Translations under genes and position numbers: made by a program
Notes under the pieces: model-generated
Databases searched by the model: none
Seen by the model: the letters and a program-made list of their open reading frames with translations, nothing else
Told to the model about the DNA's origin: nothing
From: an uncultured Collinsella sp.
Lineage (GTDB): Bacteria; Actinomycetota; Coriobacteriia; Coriobacteriales; Coriobacteriaceae
Reading direction: 5' to 3'
NCBI GenBank assembly: GCA_938023085.1
Contig: CALHDP010000058.1
Location: 1 to 32,820 of the forward strand
Length of the DNA stretch: 32,820 nucleotides
Shown here: positions 22,559-30,913 of the stretch, piece by piece
Numbering within the stretch: position 1 is the first letter of the stretch
Layout: the number at the start of each line of letters is the position of its first letter

Positions 22559-22729
22559 CCAAAGATTGGCGCATTGGGGTCAGGCTGCTTTGTGCCAAGG
22601 GGCTGCATCATCACGACGCCTTCATTTTGGGGTTTATCTTGCAGGCCGGTAGGTATATCATAACGACGTTTGTTTACATTGCCCGAGCATTCGCGCTGGG
22701 CTTTAGGTCGAAACCGATAGGAGACACGT

Positions 22730-23536
22730 ATGTCCGGACACTCTAAGTGGGCCACAACCAAGCATCGTAAGGGCGCGCAGGACGCCAAGCGTTCCGCCCT
22801 CTTCTCCAAGCTCAGCCGCAACATCACCGTTGCTGCCCGTCTCGGCGGCGACCCGCTGCCCGAGAACAACGCCAGCCTCGCCGCTGCCGTTGCCAAGGCT
22901 AAGGCTCAGTCCATGCCTAAGGACAAGATCAAGTCCGCTATCGATAAGGCCTTTGGTTCGGGTGCCGATGCCGCCGTCTACGAGAACATCGTGTACGAGG
23001 GCTACGGTCCCGCCGGTGTCGCCGTCTACGTCGACTGCCTGACCGACAACCGCAACCGCACCGCCGCCGATGTCCGTTCCGCCTTCTCCCACGCCGGTGG
23101 CAACCTGGGCACCTCCGGTTCCGTCGCCTTCCAGTTTGAGCGCAAGGGCCAGATCGTCGTTGCTAAGGAGGTCCTGGACGAGAACGCCAAGAAGGAGACC
23201 ATGATCGCCAACGGTCCTGCCGGTGACGAGGATGAGTTCATGATGGCCATCGCCGAGGCCGGTGGCGAGGACTACGAGGACGCCGGCGAGGAGTGGATCG
23301 TCTGGACCGCTGCTAACGACGTCATGGCTGTTTCCAAGGCACTCGAGGAGCAGGGCGTCCAGGTCAAGGGCTCCGAGACCACCATGGTCCCGACCACCCC
23401 GACCGAGGTCTCCGGTACCGATGCCAAGAAGGTTCAGCGCCTCATCGACCGTCTTGAGGAGCTCGACGATGTCCAGGACGTCTACAGCACCATGGACATG
23501 ACCGACGAGGTCATCGCTGCCCTCGAGGAGGAGTAG
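22730..23536 (+). CDS. YebC/PmpR family (TACO1-like) protein
   Basis: 268 residues including an acidic C-terminal tail, close to the usual length. The protein begins with the family signature MSGHSKWATTKHRKGAQDAK and contains YEGYGPAGVAVYVDCLTDNR and AFSHAGGNLG, all diagnostic. YebC proteins have been described as transcription regulators and more recently as ribosome-associated factors that help translate proline-rich stretches, like mitochondrial TACO1. The ATG at 22730 has ATAGGAGA upstream. The gene is not next to ruvC here, unlike many genomes. Codon use is strongly biased to C-ending codons, consistent with high expression. A hairpin (23542-23559) and a terminator (23606) follow. Confidence 0.95.
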   Translation: MSGHSKWATTKHRKGAQDAKRSALFSKLSRNITVAARLGGDPLPENNASLAAAVAKAKAQSMPKDKIKSAIDKAFGSGADAAVYENIVYEGYGPAGVAVYVDCLTDNRNRTAADVRSAFSHAGGNLGTSGSVAFQFERKGQIVVAKEVLDENAKKETMIANGPAGDEDEFMMAIAEAGGEDYEDAGEEWIVWTAANDVMAVSKALEEQGVQVKGSETTMVPTTPTEVSGTDAKKVQRLIDRLEELDDVQDVYSTMDMTDEVIAALEEE

Positions 23537-23605
23537 CGCCCGCACGGATTGAGCCGTGCATATCTGGGCATAATGAAGCGAGCATGCAAGCCTCGTGGAA
23601 TAGAT

Positions 23606-23649
23606 GAGCCGGATCCGCGTGCATGAGGCACCGGACCCGGCTCTTTTAT
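23606..23649 (+). terminator. Terminator after the YebC gene, overlapping a possible -10 element
   Basis: GAGCCGG (23606-23612) pairs with CCGGCTC (23637-23643) and is followed by TTTTAT. The next bases form TATAAT (23647-23652), a perfect -10 consensus that may start the amaP cluster transcript. Confidence 0.7.
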
Positions 23650-23702
23650 AATGATGCGAATCGTTTTGCATTCTGTGGATCGAGATTTGAAGGGAGCGCT
23701 GC

Positions 23703-24248
23703 ATGCGCGTGCTCAAACGAGCCCTGGCGATCGTGTATTTTGCCGCCGCCGTCGTGGCGCTGGGTACGTTAGTCTGCCAGTTTTGGGGGCCATATACCTA
23801 TCGCTTTATGCTGCTGATGCGCGATCCGCTGCCTCGCATTGTTGTTACGGCGTGCGGCGGTATCGTGGCGCTCGGCGTGCTCGTGGGTTTCTTCCGCCTG
23901 ATGTTTGCTCGTCGCGAGCCGTCCTGCGTGCATCCGGCGGGGGAGCGCAATATCGAGGTCACGCTCGCTGCCCTCTCCTCGTGTGCTCGCACCGCAGCAG
24001 AGCGCGACGACCGAGTGATGATCGAGCATGTCGAGGCGCGCGTGCAGGGCTCCGACGAATCGCGCGTCCGTTTTAAGGTTGACGCCATCGCACTCGATAA
24101 CCGGGACGTGGCCTCCCTTGCAGTCGCGATGCAGCAACGTATCGAGGAGGCCTGCGACACCATGCTCGGCACGCCGGGCACGACCGCACGCGTTCGTTTT
24201 TTGCCGTCCAAGACTACCGTCCAGACCGTGGAGGTTTCCGGTGAGTGA
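23703..24248 (+). CDS. amaP: Alkaline shock response membrane anchor protein AmaP
   Basis: 181 residues. Two membrane helices (about 8-27 and 46-68) are followed by a cytosolic domain. The plan matches AmaP of Firmicutes, which anchors the Asp23 protein to the membrane and takes part in envelope stress. GAAGGGAG precedes the ATG. The soluble part (IEVTLAALSSCARTAAERDD and following) resembles the Asp23-like fold seen in AmaP proteins. Context gives the best support: a DUF2273 gene overlaps its end and an Asp23/Gls24 gene follows, which is the conserved cluster order. Confidence 0.85.
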   Translation: MRVLKRALAIVYFAAAVVALGTLVCQFWGPYTYRFMLLMRDPLPRIVVTACGGIVALGVLVGFFRLMFARREPSCVHPAGERNIEVTLAALSSCARTAAERDDRVMIEHVEARVQGSDESRVRFKVDAIALDNRDVASLAVAMQQRIEEACDTMLGTPGTTARVRFLPSKTTVQTVEVSGE

Positions 24249-24618
24249 TACCAATCAAGACAAGACCGTTCGCACCCCGCGCCTGACTATCGATCAGAGC
24301 GCCGCGCCGGCAGGCGAGGTCGTCGATCCCAAGGTGGAGGGTACCGAGTCACATGATGCGGTCGCCGATGATTTTGATGAGGCCATGGGTCTCATCAAGG
24401 GTACGGGGGCAGCCATCTGGAGCTATGCCGTCCGTCATCCCAACACCACGCTTGGAGCCGTCGCTGGTTTTGTGCTCGCCGTACTGGTGCTCACGCTCGG
24501 TCTGTGGGATACGCTCGTCATCGCTTTCTTTGTGCTGATCGGCGCCGTGATTGGCCAGATCCGCGACGGCGAGAACGGAATCGTCAACTTCTTCGGCCGT
24601 CTGTTTAGCGGGCGCTAG
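24241..24618 (+). CDS. DUF2273 family small membrane protein
   Basis: 125 residues, starting with GTG at 24241 and overlapping the end of amaP by eight bases, with GGAGG in the upstream gene as ribosome site. Translational coupling is likely. A hydrophilic, acidic N-terminal half (about residues 1-62) precedes two closely spaced membrane helices (NTTLGAVAGFVLAVLVLTLG and LVIAFFVLIGAVIG) and a short tail. DUF2273 is the small partner found between amaP and asp23. Its molecular role is unknown. The N-terminal extension is longer than in the Firmicutes versions I know, which are usually little more than the two helices. Confidence 0.88.
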   Translation: MSDTNQDKTVRTPRLTIDQSAAPAGEVVDPKVEGTESHDAVADDFDEAMGLIKGTGAAIWSYAVRHPNTTLGAVAGFVLAVLVLTLGLWDTLVIAFFVLIGAVIGQIRDGENGIVNFFGRLFSGR

Positions 24619-24662
24619 CATGTATTCGACCGCCGCGTGTGCGGTGGGCATAAGGAGGAACC

Positions 24663-25184
24663 ATGGCTTTTAACACGAAGGTCGATGTGGCCGATACCGA
24701 GCTCGAGGTAGACGAGACCGTCACCGCCGAGGCCGAGGACGTAACGCTCGAGGACGAGGCGCTCGTCGAGGCCGAACCCGCCGACGATGCGGAAGAGGAT
24801 GATGGGGAAGCGGACGAGTCCGAGGACTCGCTGACCTATTCCAACGGTGTGATCGAGAAGATCGTCGCCATGGCCACCCGCGAGGTACCGCACGTCCTGG
24901 GCATGAAGGGTAACCTCATGCACTTTGTGCAGGAGCAGTTTGGTGCCGAGAATCTGACCAAGGGCGTGACGGTCGAGGTCACCGATGACAATCGCGTGGT
25001 CGTCAACATCTCCGTCATTATCGAGTACGGCGCCTATGCGCCCGCGATCTTCGACGATGTCAAGGCGCGTGTCACCGAGCGCCTTGCCGCGATGACCGGC
25101 CTTGAGGTGGCGGGCGTCAACCTGCGCATCGAGGACGTCATCACCCCCGAGGAGTACGAGCACCGCACCAGCCAGCACGAGTAA
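24663..25184 (+). CDS. Asp23/Gls24 family envelope stress response protein
   Basis: 173 residues; AAGGAGGAACC directly precedes the ATG. Residues 1-58 are extremely acidic (long Glu/Asp runs) and probably disordered. Residues 59-165 form the Asp23/Gls24 domain, starting LTYSNGVIEKIVAMATREVP and including VVVNISVIIEYG and GLEVAGVNLRIEDV. In Firmicutes this protein is abundant, sits on the inner face of the membrane through AmaP and is part of the envelope stress response. The long acidic leader is unusual. This is the third gene of the cluster with amaP and DUF2273, and it ends next to repeat e and a terminator. Confidence 0.93.
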   Translation: MAFNTKVDVADTELEVDETVTAEAEDVTLEDEALVEAEPADDAEEDDGEADESEDSLTYSNGVIEKIVAMATREVPHVLGMKGNLMHFVQEQFGAENLTKGVTVEVTDDNRVVVNISVIIEYGAYAPAIFDDVKARVTERLAAMTGLEVAGVNLRIEDVITPEEYEHRTSQHE

Positions 25185-25240
25185 CCTTCCAAAAAGGGAC
25201 AGGTTTGTTTTGGCAGGTTTTATCTGCGAAAACGTTAAAC
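25182..25240 (+). repeat. Palindromic intergenic repeat with GGGACAG core (copy e)
   Basis: CCTTCCAAAAAGGGACAGG followed by TTTGTTTTGGCAGGTTTTAT matches the reverse complement of copy d (20294-20354) with only scattered differences over about 58 bases. It starts inside the stop codon of the Asp23-family gene and runs into its terminator. Confidence 0.75.
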
Positions 25241-25275
25241 GGCCGACCGCGCAAGCAAAAGCGTGGCCGGCCGTT
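25238..25275 (+). terminator. Terminator of the amaP-DUF2273-asp23 cluster
   Basis: AACGGCCGACCGCG pairs with CGTGGCCGGCCGTT with one offset, loop CAAGCAAAAG, followed by ATTTG. It is a strong GC stem with a short T tract. Confidence 0.75.
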
Positions 25276-25392
25276 ATTTGTATGCCCCCCGATGTGGGCA
25301 TACCGCTCGTCTAACTAGGGGTTGCAATCGTCGCGTTCCGCGTTACCCTAATGGGCGCATTGTTTCCAAATTGTTAACGAGGGGTTGCCGTA

Positions 25393-26415
25393 ATGGCCGA
25401 CGAGCACGAAACAGAAAGCAAGGCATGGGCGATTGAGGCCGCCGCGGCAGAGGCGGCATCGCGTGCTGCCGAGGAGGTGCATCGTCCTCCCGTGGTGCCG
25501 ATGGAGCGCGTGGTTGATCGCACCGATATCGAACGCGGTGAGCGTGCCGGTCAAAAGCGCAGCCAGGAGCCGGGCTTCCCGCGCTTTTTTGCCGAGCTCA
25601 ATCTGGGCCTGATTCTTACGGCCTTCGCCATCGTTGCGTTTAAAACCCCTAATCACTTTGCTTTTGGCGGCACCTCGGGCGTGTCGGTCATTCTGTCCAC
25701 GCTGTTCCCGACCCTGCCCGTCGGCGTCTTTATGTGGATTATTAACGCGGTTCTCGTCGTTTTGGGCTTTATCTTTTTGGAGCGCAAGGCAATCCTGTGG
25801 AGCGTCTTCGCCTCGTTTGCGCTGTCCGCCTATGTTTCGCTGTTTGAGCTCTTTATTCCGACCGATGTCTCTCTGACGGGTGATATGTGGCTCGACCTGT
25901 GCTTTGCCGTCATCTTGCCGGCGCTTGGCAGCGCTATTGTCTTTGACATCGGCGCCTCGACGGGTGGCACGGACATTCTTGCCATGATCCTCAAGCGCCG
26001 CACGACGCTCGAGATTGGCCGTGCCCTGCTGCTGGTCGATATCGGCATCGTGACCATCGCGGCCTTTTTGTATGGCCCGCGTGTCGGTCTGTATTGCGTG
26101 CTCGGCCTGTTTGCCAAGACACTCGTGGTCGACAAAGCCATTGAGAGCATTCACCTGCGCAAAGTCTGCACGGTCATTTGTTCCGAGCCCCTTAAGGTCG
26201 AGGAGTTTATCGTCAAGCATCTCAACCGCACGGCGACCATTAGCCGCGGCTACGGTGCCTTCTCGGGCAAGTGCGTGACGGTGATCATGAGCGTGCTGAG
26301 CCGTCGCGAGGCCGTGCAACTACGCCGCTATGCGCGCGAAGTCGATCCGGGCGCCTTTATCACGATTGTCGACAGCTCCGAGATCGTCGGCAAGGGTTTC
26401 CGCGGCACGAACTAG
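25393..26415 (+). CDS. YitT family membrane protein (DUF161 and DUF2179)
   Basis: 340 residues. An N-terminal Ala/Glu-rich cytosolic segment of about 65 residues is followed by five to six membrane helices, including FGGTSGVSVILSTLFPTLPV and the loop DIGASTGGTDILAMIL. The C-terminal soluble DUF2179 domain (about residues 255-340, VCTVICSEPLKVEEFIVKHL and DPGAFITIVDSSEIVG) completes the family layout. ATG at 25393 has GAGGGG upstream. The family is widespread and lacks a firmly established function; transport is suspected. The N-terminal extension is longer than in Bacillus YitT. The gene appears to be a single unit. Confidence 0.92.
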   Translation: MADEHETESKAWAIEAAAAEAASRAAEEVHRPPVVPMERVVDRTDIERGERAGQKRSQEPGFPRFFAELNLGLILTAFAIVAFKTPNHFAFGGTSGVSVILSTLFPTLPVGVFMWIINAVLVVLGFIFLERKAILWSVFASFALSAYVSLFELFIPTDVSLTGDMWLDLCFAVILPALGSAIVFDIGASTGGTDILAMILKRRTTLEIGRALLLVDIGIVTIAAFLYGPRVGLYCVLGLFAKTLVVDKAIESIHLRKVCTVICSEPLKVEEFIVKHLNRTATISRGYGAFSGKCVTVIMSVLSRREAVQLRRYAREVDPGAFITIVDSSEIVGKGFRGTN

Positions 26416-26564
26416 CGCGGACGTATTCAACGAACCGCCTGCTGGCGCCGTGTACCTTGCAAATCGGTCGTCTTTGAGTATTTGACCCCACATTGGGCAA
26501 TAATGATGCTAAAGACAACGTTTGCGATCCAAGTGATTCGTTCAAGATGCGAAGGGATGATTCT

Positions 26565-27881
26565 ATGTTCTGCTCGCAGTGTGGCGCCCCCATGGGCGAT
26601 AACGACAAGTTCTGCGGCGTGTGTGGCGCTCCTAATGCCGGTGCCGCTGGCCCCGCTCCCCAGGGACAGCCTCAGCCCCAGCAGTTTGTTCCGCAACCGC
26701 CCGTGGCGAATGCGCCAAAGGGCTGTGTGGCTCAGGCGTTCCAAGATATGACTAAGACTCCGGGCGTGCTTCAGCGTGTATGCCAAATCGCGTTTTTGCC
26801 GGCGCTGATTTGCGTTGTGTCGGTGCTCGTGCTGTTTATTCCCGTTATTGGCGGCATTGCGGCTGCCATCGGCTTTTTGGCAGCTTGCATTGCGAGTGTG
26901 TGCGGTTCCGGCTTTGGTATCGAGTGGGGCCGTGATCTGTCGCTCAAGGTCGATGACGGCATGGACCGTCCGCTGATGCGTTCCACGTCGTTTGGTCTCG
27001 GAGTCTTTTCGAGCGTTATTTCGGTCGTGCTCGAGGTTATCGCTGCCATTCCCGTTATCGGTGTAGTGCTTTCGCTGGCGGAGGGCGCGGTAATTGGCGC
27101 CGCAGGCTCGTATTCGTATTACGGCTCTTATGCGCTCGAAGCTGCGCTGTTTGGCTCGCTTGGCCTGCTTGTCCTGGCGCTAATTGCCTCGGCGATTCTG
27201 GGTGTCTTCTTTAAGATGTTCGCCGACATTGCCGTGATGCACTTTGCGGTGACCGGGCGCGTCGAGAGCGCGTTTTCGCTCGATAAGGTCTGGGCGGCCT
27301 TTAAGCACAACAAGACCAAGCTGTTCTGTGCTTCGTTCCTTCCCGAGTTTTTGACGGGCCTGGTTTCCAACGCCATTACGTGGATCTTGACAGCTGTCTT
27401 TGGTGCCATCGCCGGAATTGGCGCGTACGGCTATTACTATCGCCCCACGGGTATCGAGGCGATTGTTACCGCCGGTGGTGTCACGCTCGTATTGTTCCTG
27501 GTGCTGATTGCATTCGTCACGGTGTTCCTTACGGTCTTTGGCAAGATGCTCAAGCACCGTGCCGTTGGCTATTGGGCTGCACGTTATGCAAGCGAATGGG
27601 CCGATGAGGACAAGGACGACGTTTTGACTTTTGTGCTCCCGGGTGAGAAGAAGCCTGCTCCTGCGGGATTCAATCCCACGGCAGCCACTGGTGCTGCGCC
27701 TGCCCCGGCGCCCGCGCCTGCACCTGCCCCGGCACCCGCGCCTGCCCCTGCCCCGGCACCTGCTCCTGTCCCCGCACCGGCGTCCGAGGCGACGCCTGCG
27801 GAGCCCGATTGGGATGCCGTTGCCACGCCGGCGGATGAGCCGGGCGATAATCCTGCTGCCGAAAACAATCAAACCGAATAG
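26565..27881 (+). CDS. Zinc-ribbon membrane protein with Pro-Ala tail
   Basis: 438 residues; the ATG at 26565 has AAGGGA seven bases upstream. Residues 1-22 form a double CxxC zinc ribbon (MFCSQCGAPMGDNDKFCGVC). A Pro/Gln linker follows, then about six hydrophobic helices (residues 75-345) with short loops, in the style of DUF4013 membrane proteins. A linker leads to fourteen Ala-Pro type dipeptides (about 378-405) and an acidic C-terminus. The tail is probably an extended spacer. Function is unknown; zinc-ribbon plus membrane proteins are common in this phylum. The next gene but one unit downstream starts with a nearly identical zinc ribbon, suggesting a shared partner or ancestry of the ribbon. 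Confidence 0.85.
   Translation: MFCSQCGAPMGDNDKFCGVCGAPNAGAAGPAPQGQPQPQQFVPQPPVANAPKGCVAQAFQDMTKTPGVLQRVCQIAFLPALICVVSVLVLFIPVIGGIAAAIGFLAACIASVCGSGFGIEWGRDLSLKVDDGMDRPLMRSTSFGLGVFSSVISVVLEVIAAIPVIGVVLSLAEGAVIGAAGSYSYYGSYALEAALFGSLGLLVLALIASAILGVFFKMFADIAVMHFAVTGRVESAFSLDKVWAAFKHNKTKLFCASFLPEFLTGLVSNAITWILTAVFGAIAGIGAYGYYYRPTGIEAIVTAGGVTLVLFLVLIAFVTVFLTVFGKMLKHRAVGYWAARYASEWADEDKDDVLTFVLPGEKKPAPAGFNPTAATGAAPAPAPAPAPAPAPAPAPAPAPAPVPAPASEATPAEPDWDAVATPADEPGDNPAAENNQTE
27696..27779 (+). repeat. Ala-Pro coding repeat
   Basis: About fourteen consecutive GCN-CCN codon pairs (one is Val-Pro) encode an extended linker. Internal near-copies such as CCTGCCCCGGCACC make the tract prone to length change in steps that keep the reading frame. 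Confidence 0.8.
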
Positions 27882-27888
27882 CCGGTCG

Positions 27889-27924
27889 AGGCGCCCTGGG
27901 CAACTGAGCCCGGGGTGCCTTTTT
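27889..27924 (+). terminator. Terminator after the zinc-ribbon Pro-Ala protein gene
   Basis: AGGCGCCCTGGGC pairs with GCCCGGGGTGCCT around AACTGA and is followed by a T run. Confidence 0.88.
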
Positions 27925-27989
27925 CTACTGCGAAAGCAAGAAAATGCCTGGGAAAACGGTTGCAGCAAAATTTCTCGGAAATTGGTCAA

Positions 27990-28001
27990 TGTTGCGCAAC
28001 A
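27990..28001. promoter_or_regulatory. Perfect palindrome TGTTGCGCAACA upstream of the second zinc-ribbon gene
   Basis: Identical 12-base palindrome to 11756-11767, with matching flank CAATG on the left side at both sites. It lies 75 bases before the start codon, a fitting place for an operator. Confidence 0.45.
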
Positions 28002-28042
28002 ACGTCGCGGCTATTGTTGAGAACGTAGACGTGGAAGGTTTG

Positions 28043-28059
28043 AAGGCGTGCGACGCCTT
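28043..28059 (+). promoter_or_regulatory. Leader hairpin just before the ribosome site
   Basis: AAGGCGT and ACGCCTT form a perfect 7-base stem with a GCG loop. It ends a few bases before AAAAGGAG of the second zinc-ribbon gene. It may stabilise the message or control access to the ribosome site. Confidence 0.4.
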
Positions 28060-28076
28060 AGGAAAAGGAGAGGCTC

Positions 28077-28685
28077 ATGTTCTGTCCCACTTGTGGTTCT
28101 CCCATTTCGGATGATGCCAAATTCTGCCCTGTTTGCGGATCCGCCGTTGGTGCCGCTTCTGCCGCTGCGGCCCCGCAGCCCCAGCCCGCTCCGGCCCAGG
28201 CTATTCAGCCCGCGCCCCAGCCTCAGCAGCAGTACACCGGTCAATACGCCCAACAGTCCGCATCCGCTCCGATGGGCTATGACCCCATTAAGGCTGACCG
28301 CAGCCTGATCGGCTGGCTGCTGCTCTCTCTTGTGACCTGCGGTATCTATTCGTTCTACTTCCTGTATTGCTTGGCACGCGACGTCAACACGTTGTGTCAG
28401 GATGACGGCGATTACACGCCGGGTCTGGCGGAATTCATCCTTCTATCGTTTGTGACCTGCGGCTTCTACGCGTACTACTGGTATTACAAGATTGGCAACC
28501 GCCTGCAGGCCAACGCTCCTCGCTACGGCCTGGTGTTCCAGGAAAACGGCACCACCGTTCTTCTGTGGCAGATCTTCGGCGCGCTCCTGTGCGGCCTTGG
28601 TCCCATCTTCGCTATGAACATCGTCATCAATAATACCAATGCCATGGCAACGGCTTACAACACTCGCCTTGGCGCTCGTGCCTAA
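28077..28685 (+). CDS. Zinc-ribbon DUF4234-like membrane protein
   Basis: 202 residues; the ATG is six bases after AAAAGGAG. Residues 1-22 are a zinc ribbon (MFCPTCGSPISDDAKFCPVC) nearly matching that of the gene at 26565. Residues 25-70 are a Pro/Gln/Ala linker. The remaining part has three to four membrane helices, with paired VTCGIYSFYFLYCLARDVN and VTCGFYAYYWYYKIGNRLQ, the repeated LVTCGxY motif typical of DUF4234. Function is unknown. The shared ribbon with the upstream gene, the separate terminator between them and the TGTTGCGCAACA site suggest related but independently controlled proteins. Confidence 0.88.
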   Translation: MFCPTCGSPISDDAKFCPVCGSAVGAASAAAAPQPQPAPAQAIQPAPQPQQQYTGQYAQQSASAPMGYDPIKADRSLIGWLLLSLVTCGIYSFYFLYCLARDVNTLCQDDGDYTPGLAEFILLSFVTCGFYAYYWYYKIGNRLQANAPRYGLVFQENGTTVLLWQIFGALLCGLGPIFAMNIVINNTNAMATAYNTRLGARA

Positions 28686-28698
28686 CAATAAGGGCGGC

Positions 28699-29175
28699 GT
28701 GAACAGCTTCCAGGGACATAGGGGCACGGCAGAGCTCCTTCGCCGCGCCCTTTTTTGCACCGGCGCGCTCTTTGTCGCCTGGCTCGCGCTCTACCTGCTC
28801 GACATTGGCTGCATTTTTCGATTGATGACGGGCATTCCTTGTCCGGGATGCGGCATGACGAGGGCGTGGCTGGCGGCGCTGCGCCTCGATTATGCGGCTG
28901 CCTTTGCCTACCATCCGCTGTTTTGGGTGGTGCCGATTGCGTTTGTGCTCGCGTTCGTGCGCGAGGAGGTGGCATCGAGCAAGCTAAAGCGTGGTATCGA
29001 CATTGCGGTCACCGTGTTGTGCGTGCTGGTCGTCGTCGTATGGATCGTGCGCCTCATCAATCCGGCAGATGCCGGTCTGCTCTTTGGCGGCTATGCGCCC
29101 GCCGGAGTTCCCGACGATATCATCCACCTCGAACCCCCACGCTGGCTCACCATCCTTCGCTCTTACCTGGCGTGA
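28699..29175 (+). CDS. DUF2752 family membrane protein
   Basis: 158 residues from the GTG at 28699, which has AAGGGCG upstream; earlier in-frame codons lie inside the preceding gene. Three hydrophobic helices are seen (about 20-40, 70-90 and 98-120). The DUF2752 signature GIPCPGCGMTRAWLAAL sits between the first two. Proteins of this family are small membrane proteins of unknown role that often occur near zinc-ribbon or DUF4234 membrane genes, as here, 13 bases after one. The two are probably co-transcribed. A strong terminator follows at 29208. Confidence 0.85.
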   Translation: MNSFQGHRGTAELLRRALFCTGALFVAWLALYLLDIGCIFRLMTGIPCPGCGMTRAWLAALRLDYAAAFAYHPLFWVVPIAFVLAFVREEVASSKLKRGIDIAVTVLCVLVVVVWIVRLINPADAGLLFGGYAPAGVPDDIIHLEPPRWLTILRSYLA

Positions 29176-29207
29176 CGGAGGACGCGCTAGAAAAACGGTC
29201 GACACAT

Positions 29208-29247
29208 AAGCGGGGGCGAACGTTGAGATAACGTCCGCCCCCGCTTT
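29208..29247 (+). terminator. Terminator between convergent genes
   Basis: AAGCGGGGGCG pairs with CGCCCCCGCTT, and the inner ACGTT pairs with AACGT; TTTGCTTT follows. It could also stop transcription from the convergent minus-strand gene, though the T run on that strand is short. Confidence 0.85.
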
Positions 29248-29281
29248 GCTTTAGCCAGGCTGTTATGGATGGGCGTGACGG

Positions 29282-30745
29282 CTACTCGTCGCGCTTTTCC
29301 TCGTGGCGAGCGGCAGCCCGCGCATCGTGGATGCCCTTGATTGCAGCATGGCGGGCGGTGCGAGCATCGTGCATGGCGTCGCGCGCCTCAGCGGCCGTGG
29401 CCTTGGCAGAGCGCAGCTTGGCGGCCAAGTCGGGGTTGGTCTCGGCAACCGCGGCGATCGTGGGGCCGTCGAGCTCCTCTTGCGTGGGCTCGGCCAAAAA
29501 GTCGATAGCATACTGGGCGGCCACCATGGAGCCCTTTGCCAGCACGGTCTCGTCGATCTTGTAGAAGCAGGAATGTTGGGCGTACGTGGCGCCAATCTTG
29601 GGGTTGCGCGTACCTACAAAGGCGAGCACGCCCGGTACGCGACGCAGGTACTCCGAAAAATCCTCGCCCGAAAGCGTGCCGCGATAATGGCCTTGGCCGG
29701 TGGGGCCCAGGCACTTGATTACAGCCTGACGGCAGCGCTCGCTCGAGGCGGCGTCGTTTTCGACCTTGTAGTTGGCGATGGTGTAGTCGGTGAGCTCTGC
29801 CTCGGCGCCCAGAGCTGCCGCGGTATGCTCCACGATGCGGCGCATGAGCTCCGGCATTTCCTCGTGGGTCGAATCGCCGTAGGTGCGCACTGTGCCGGCG
29901 AGGTAGGCCGTGCCGGCGATAACGTTGCGCGCGGTGCCGCCGTGCAGCTCGCCGACGGTGATGACGGCCGGCTCGTAGGGGCTGATTTCGCGCGAAACGA
30001 TGGTTTGCAGGGCGTTGACGATCTCGGCGGCAACCATAACGGCGTCGTGGCCGCGTTGGGGCATGGCGCCATGGCACGAGGTGCCGCGGACGTCGATGCG
30101 GAACCAGTCGGTATTGGCCATGCGCGGTCCGGGCTCGCAGCTCACGGTGCCGGCGTCGACCTCACTCCAGATGTGCGCGGCGTAGGCGCCATCGACGCCG
30201 TCGAGCACGCCCGTGCCGATCATGAGCTTGGCGCCCTGGCCGTTTTCCTCGCTGGGCTGGAATACGATGCGGACTTCGCCGTGGATGTCGTCGGTCATAT
30301 GGCGCAGGATTTGCAGCGTGCCGAGCATCATGGCGATGTGGCAGTCATGGCCGCAGGCGTGCATGCAGCCCTCGTTGACGCTGGCGAACTCCTCGCCGGT
30401 CTGCTCGGTGACGGGCAGGGCGTCGATGTCGGCGCGCAGCAGGATGCGACGGCGTGGCGTGCCGTCCTCGCGATAGGCGTCGGGCGCGGTGCCGCGAAGG
30501 GTCGCCACAAGGCCCGTCTTGAGCGGACGCTCGTAGGGGATATTCATGGCGTCGAGCTGGTTGGCGATGTCAGAGGTCGTGCGCTCCTCGGCAAGGCTCA
30601 GCTCCGGGTGCTTATGGAAGTGCCGGCGCTGCTTGATGATATATGGTTCAAATTCGGTAGCGATATCTTTGATGGCTGCGGTGACGTCGTCAGCCGCGCG
30701 AGCCTCGGTCGCTGCCATAATCTGCTGTGCCTTGGTCTTCGTCAT
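29282..30745 (-). CDS. M20 family metallo-amidohydrolase
   Basis: 487 residues. It is a two-metal amidohydrolase of the group that cleaves N-acyl amino acids, indole-acetyl amino acids or aminobenzoyl-glutamate; the substrate is not determined. The start at 30745 gives MTKTKAQQIM, with AAGGAG ten bases upstream; anything earlier runs into the divergent gene. Metal and catalytic motifs are MHACGHDCH (His129-His136 region), PSEENG (Glu166, Glu167) and His191 in AHIW. The GTSCHGAMPQRGHDAV stretch is the dimer-domain motif. The YAQHSCFYKIDE segment near the end carries the last metal ligand. Residues after about 435 form an Ala/Arg-rich helical tail (AAKLRSAKATAAEARDAMHD) that is not part of the family core. 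It is divergent from the amidohydrolase at 30914. Confidence 0.92.
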   Translation of the reverse strand: MTKTKAQQIMAATEARAADDVTAAIKDIATEFEPYIIKQRRHFHKHPELSLAEERTTSDIANQLDAMNIPYERPLKTGLVATLRGTAPDAYREDGTPRRRILLRADIDALPVTEQTGEEFASVNEGCMHACGHDCHIAMMLGTLQILRHMTDDIHGEVRIVFQPSEENGQGAKLMIGTGVLDGVDGAYAAHIWSEVDAGTVSCEPGPRMANTDWFRIDVRGTSCHGAMPQRGHDAVMVAAEIVNALQTIVSREISPYEPAVITVGELHGGTARNVIAGTAYLAGTVRTYGDSTHEEMPELMRRIVEHTAAALGAEAELTDYTIANYKVENDAASSERCRQAVIKCLGPTGQGHYRGTLSGEDFSEYLRRVPGVLAFVGTRNPKIGATYAQHSCFYKIDETVLAKGSMVAAQYAIDFLAEPTQEELDGPTIAAVAETNPDLAAKLRSAKATAAEARDAMHDARTARHAAIKGIHDARAAARHEEKRDE

Positions 30746-30913
30746 GGTCGATTTGCTCCTTGCTGGGTTGATCGCAAAATCGTACAGGCTCTCTCCAGTA
30801 TGCCACCTGCCGCTAGGGCTGGTAAAGTTGCCGTTTGCCGCTTGGGGTTTTGTTACAAGGGCGGGGGAGTACACTCGGGGGTGTTGAATTTCCTGCCAGA
30901 GATGGGGATGCCC

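Noticed and set aside
27696..27779. Ala-Pro codon repeat as a CRISPR or tandem array
   Set aside because: It is in frame within a membrane protein gene, has no unique spacers, and is explained by a low-complexity linker.
29303..30900. N-terminal extension of the plus-strand amidohydrolase frame
   Set aside because: This part is antisense to the M20 amidohydrolase, which has all its metal motifs. Amidohydrolase similarity begins only after 30914.
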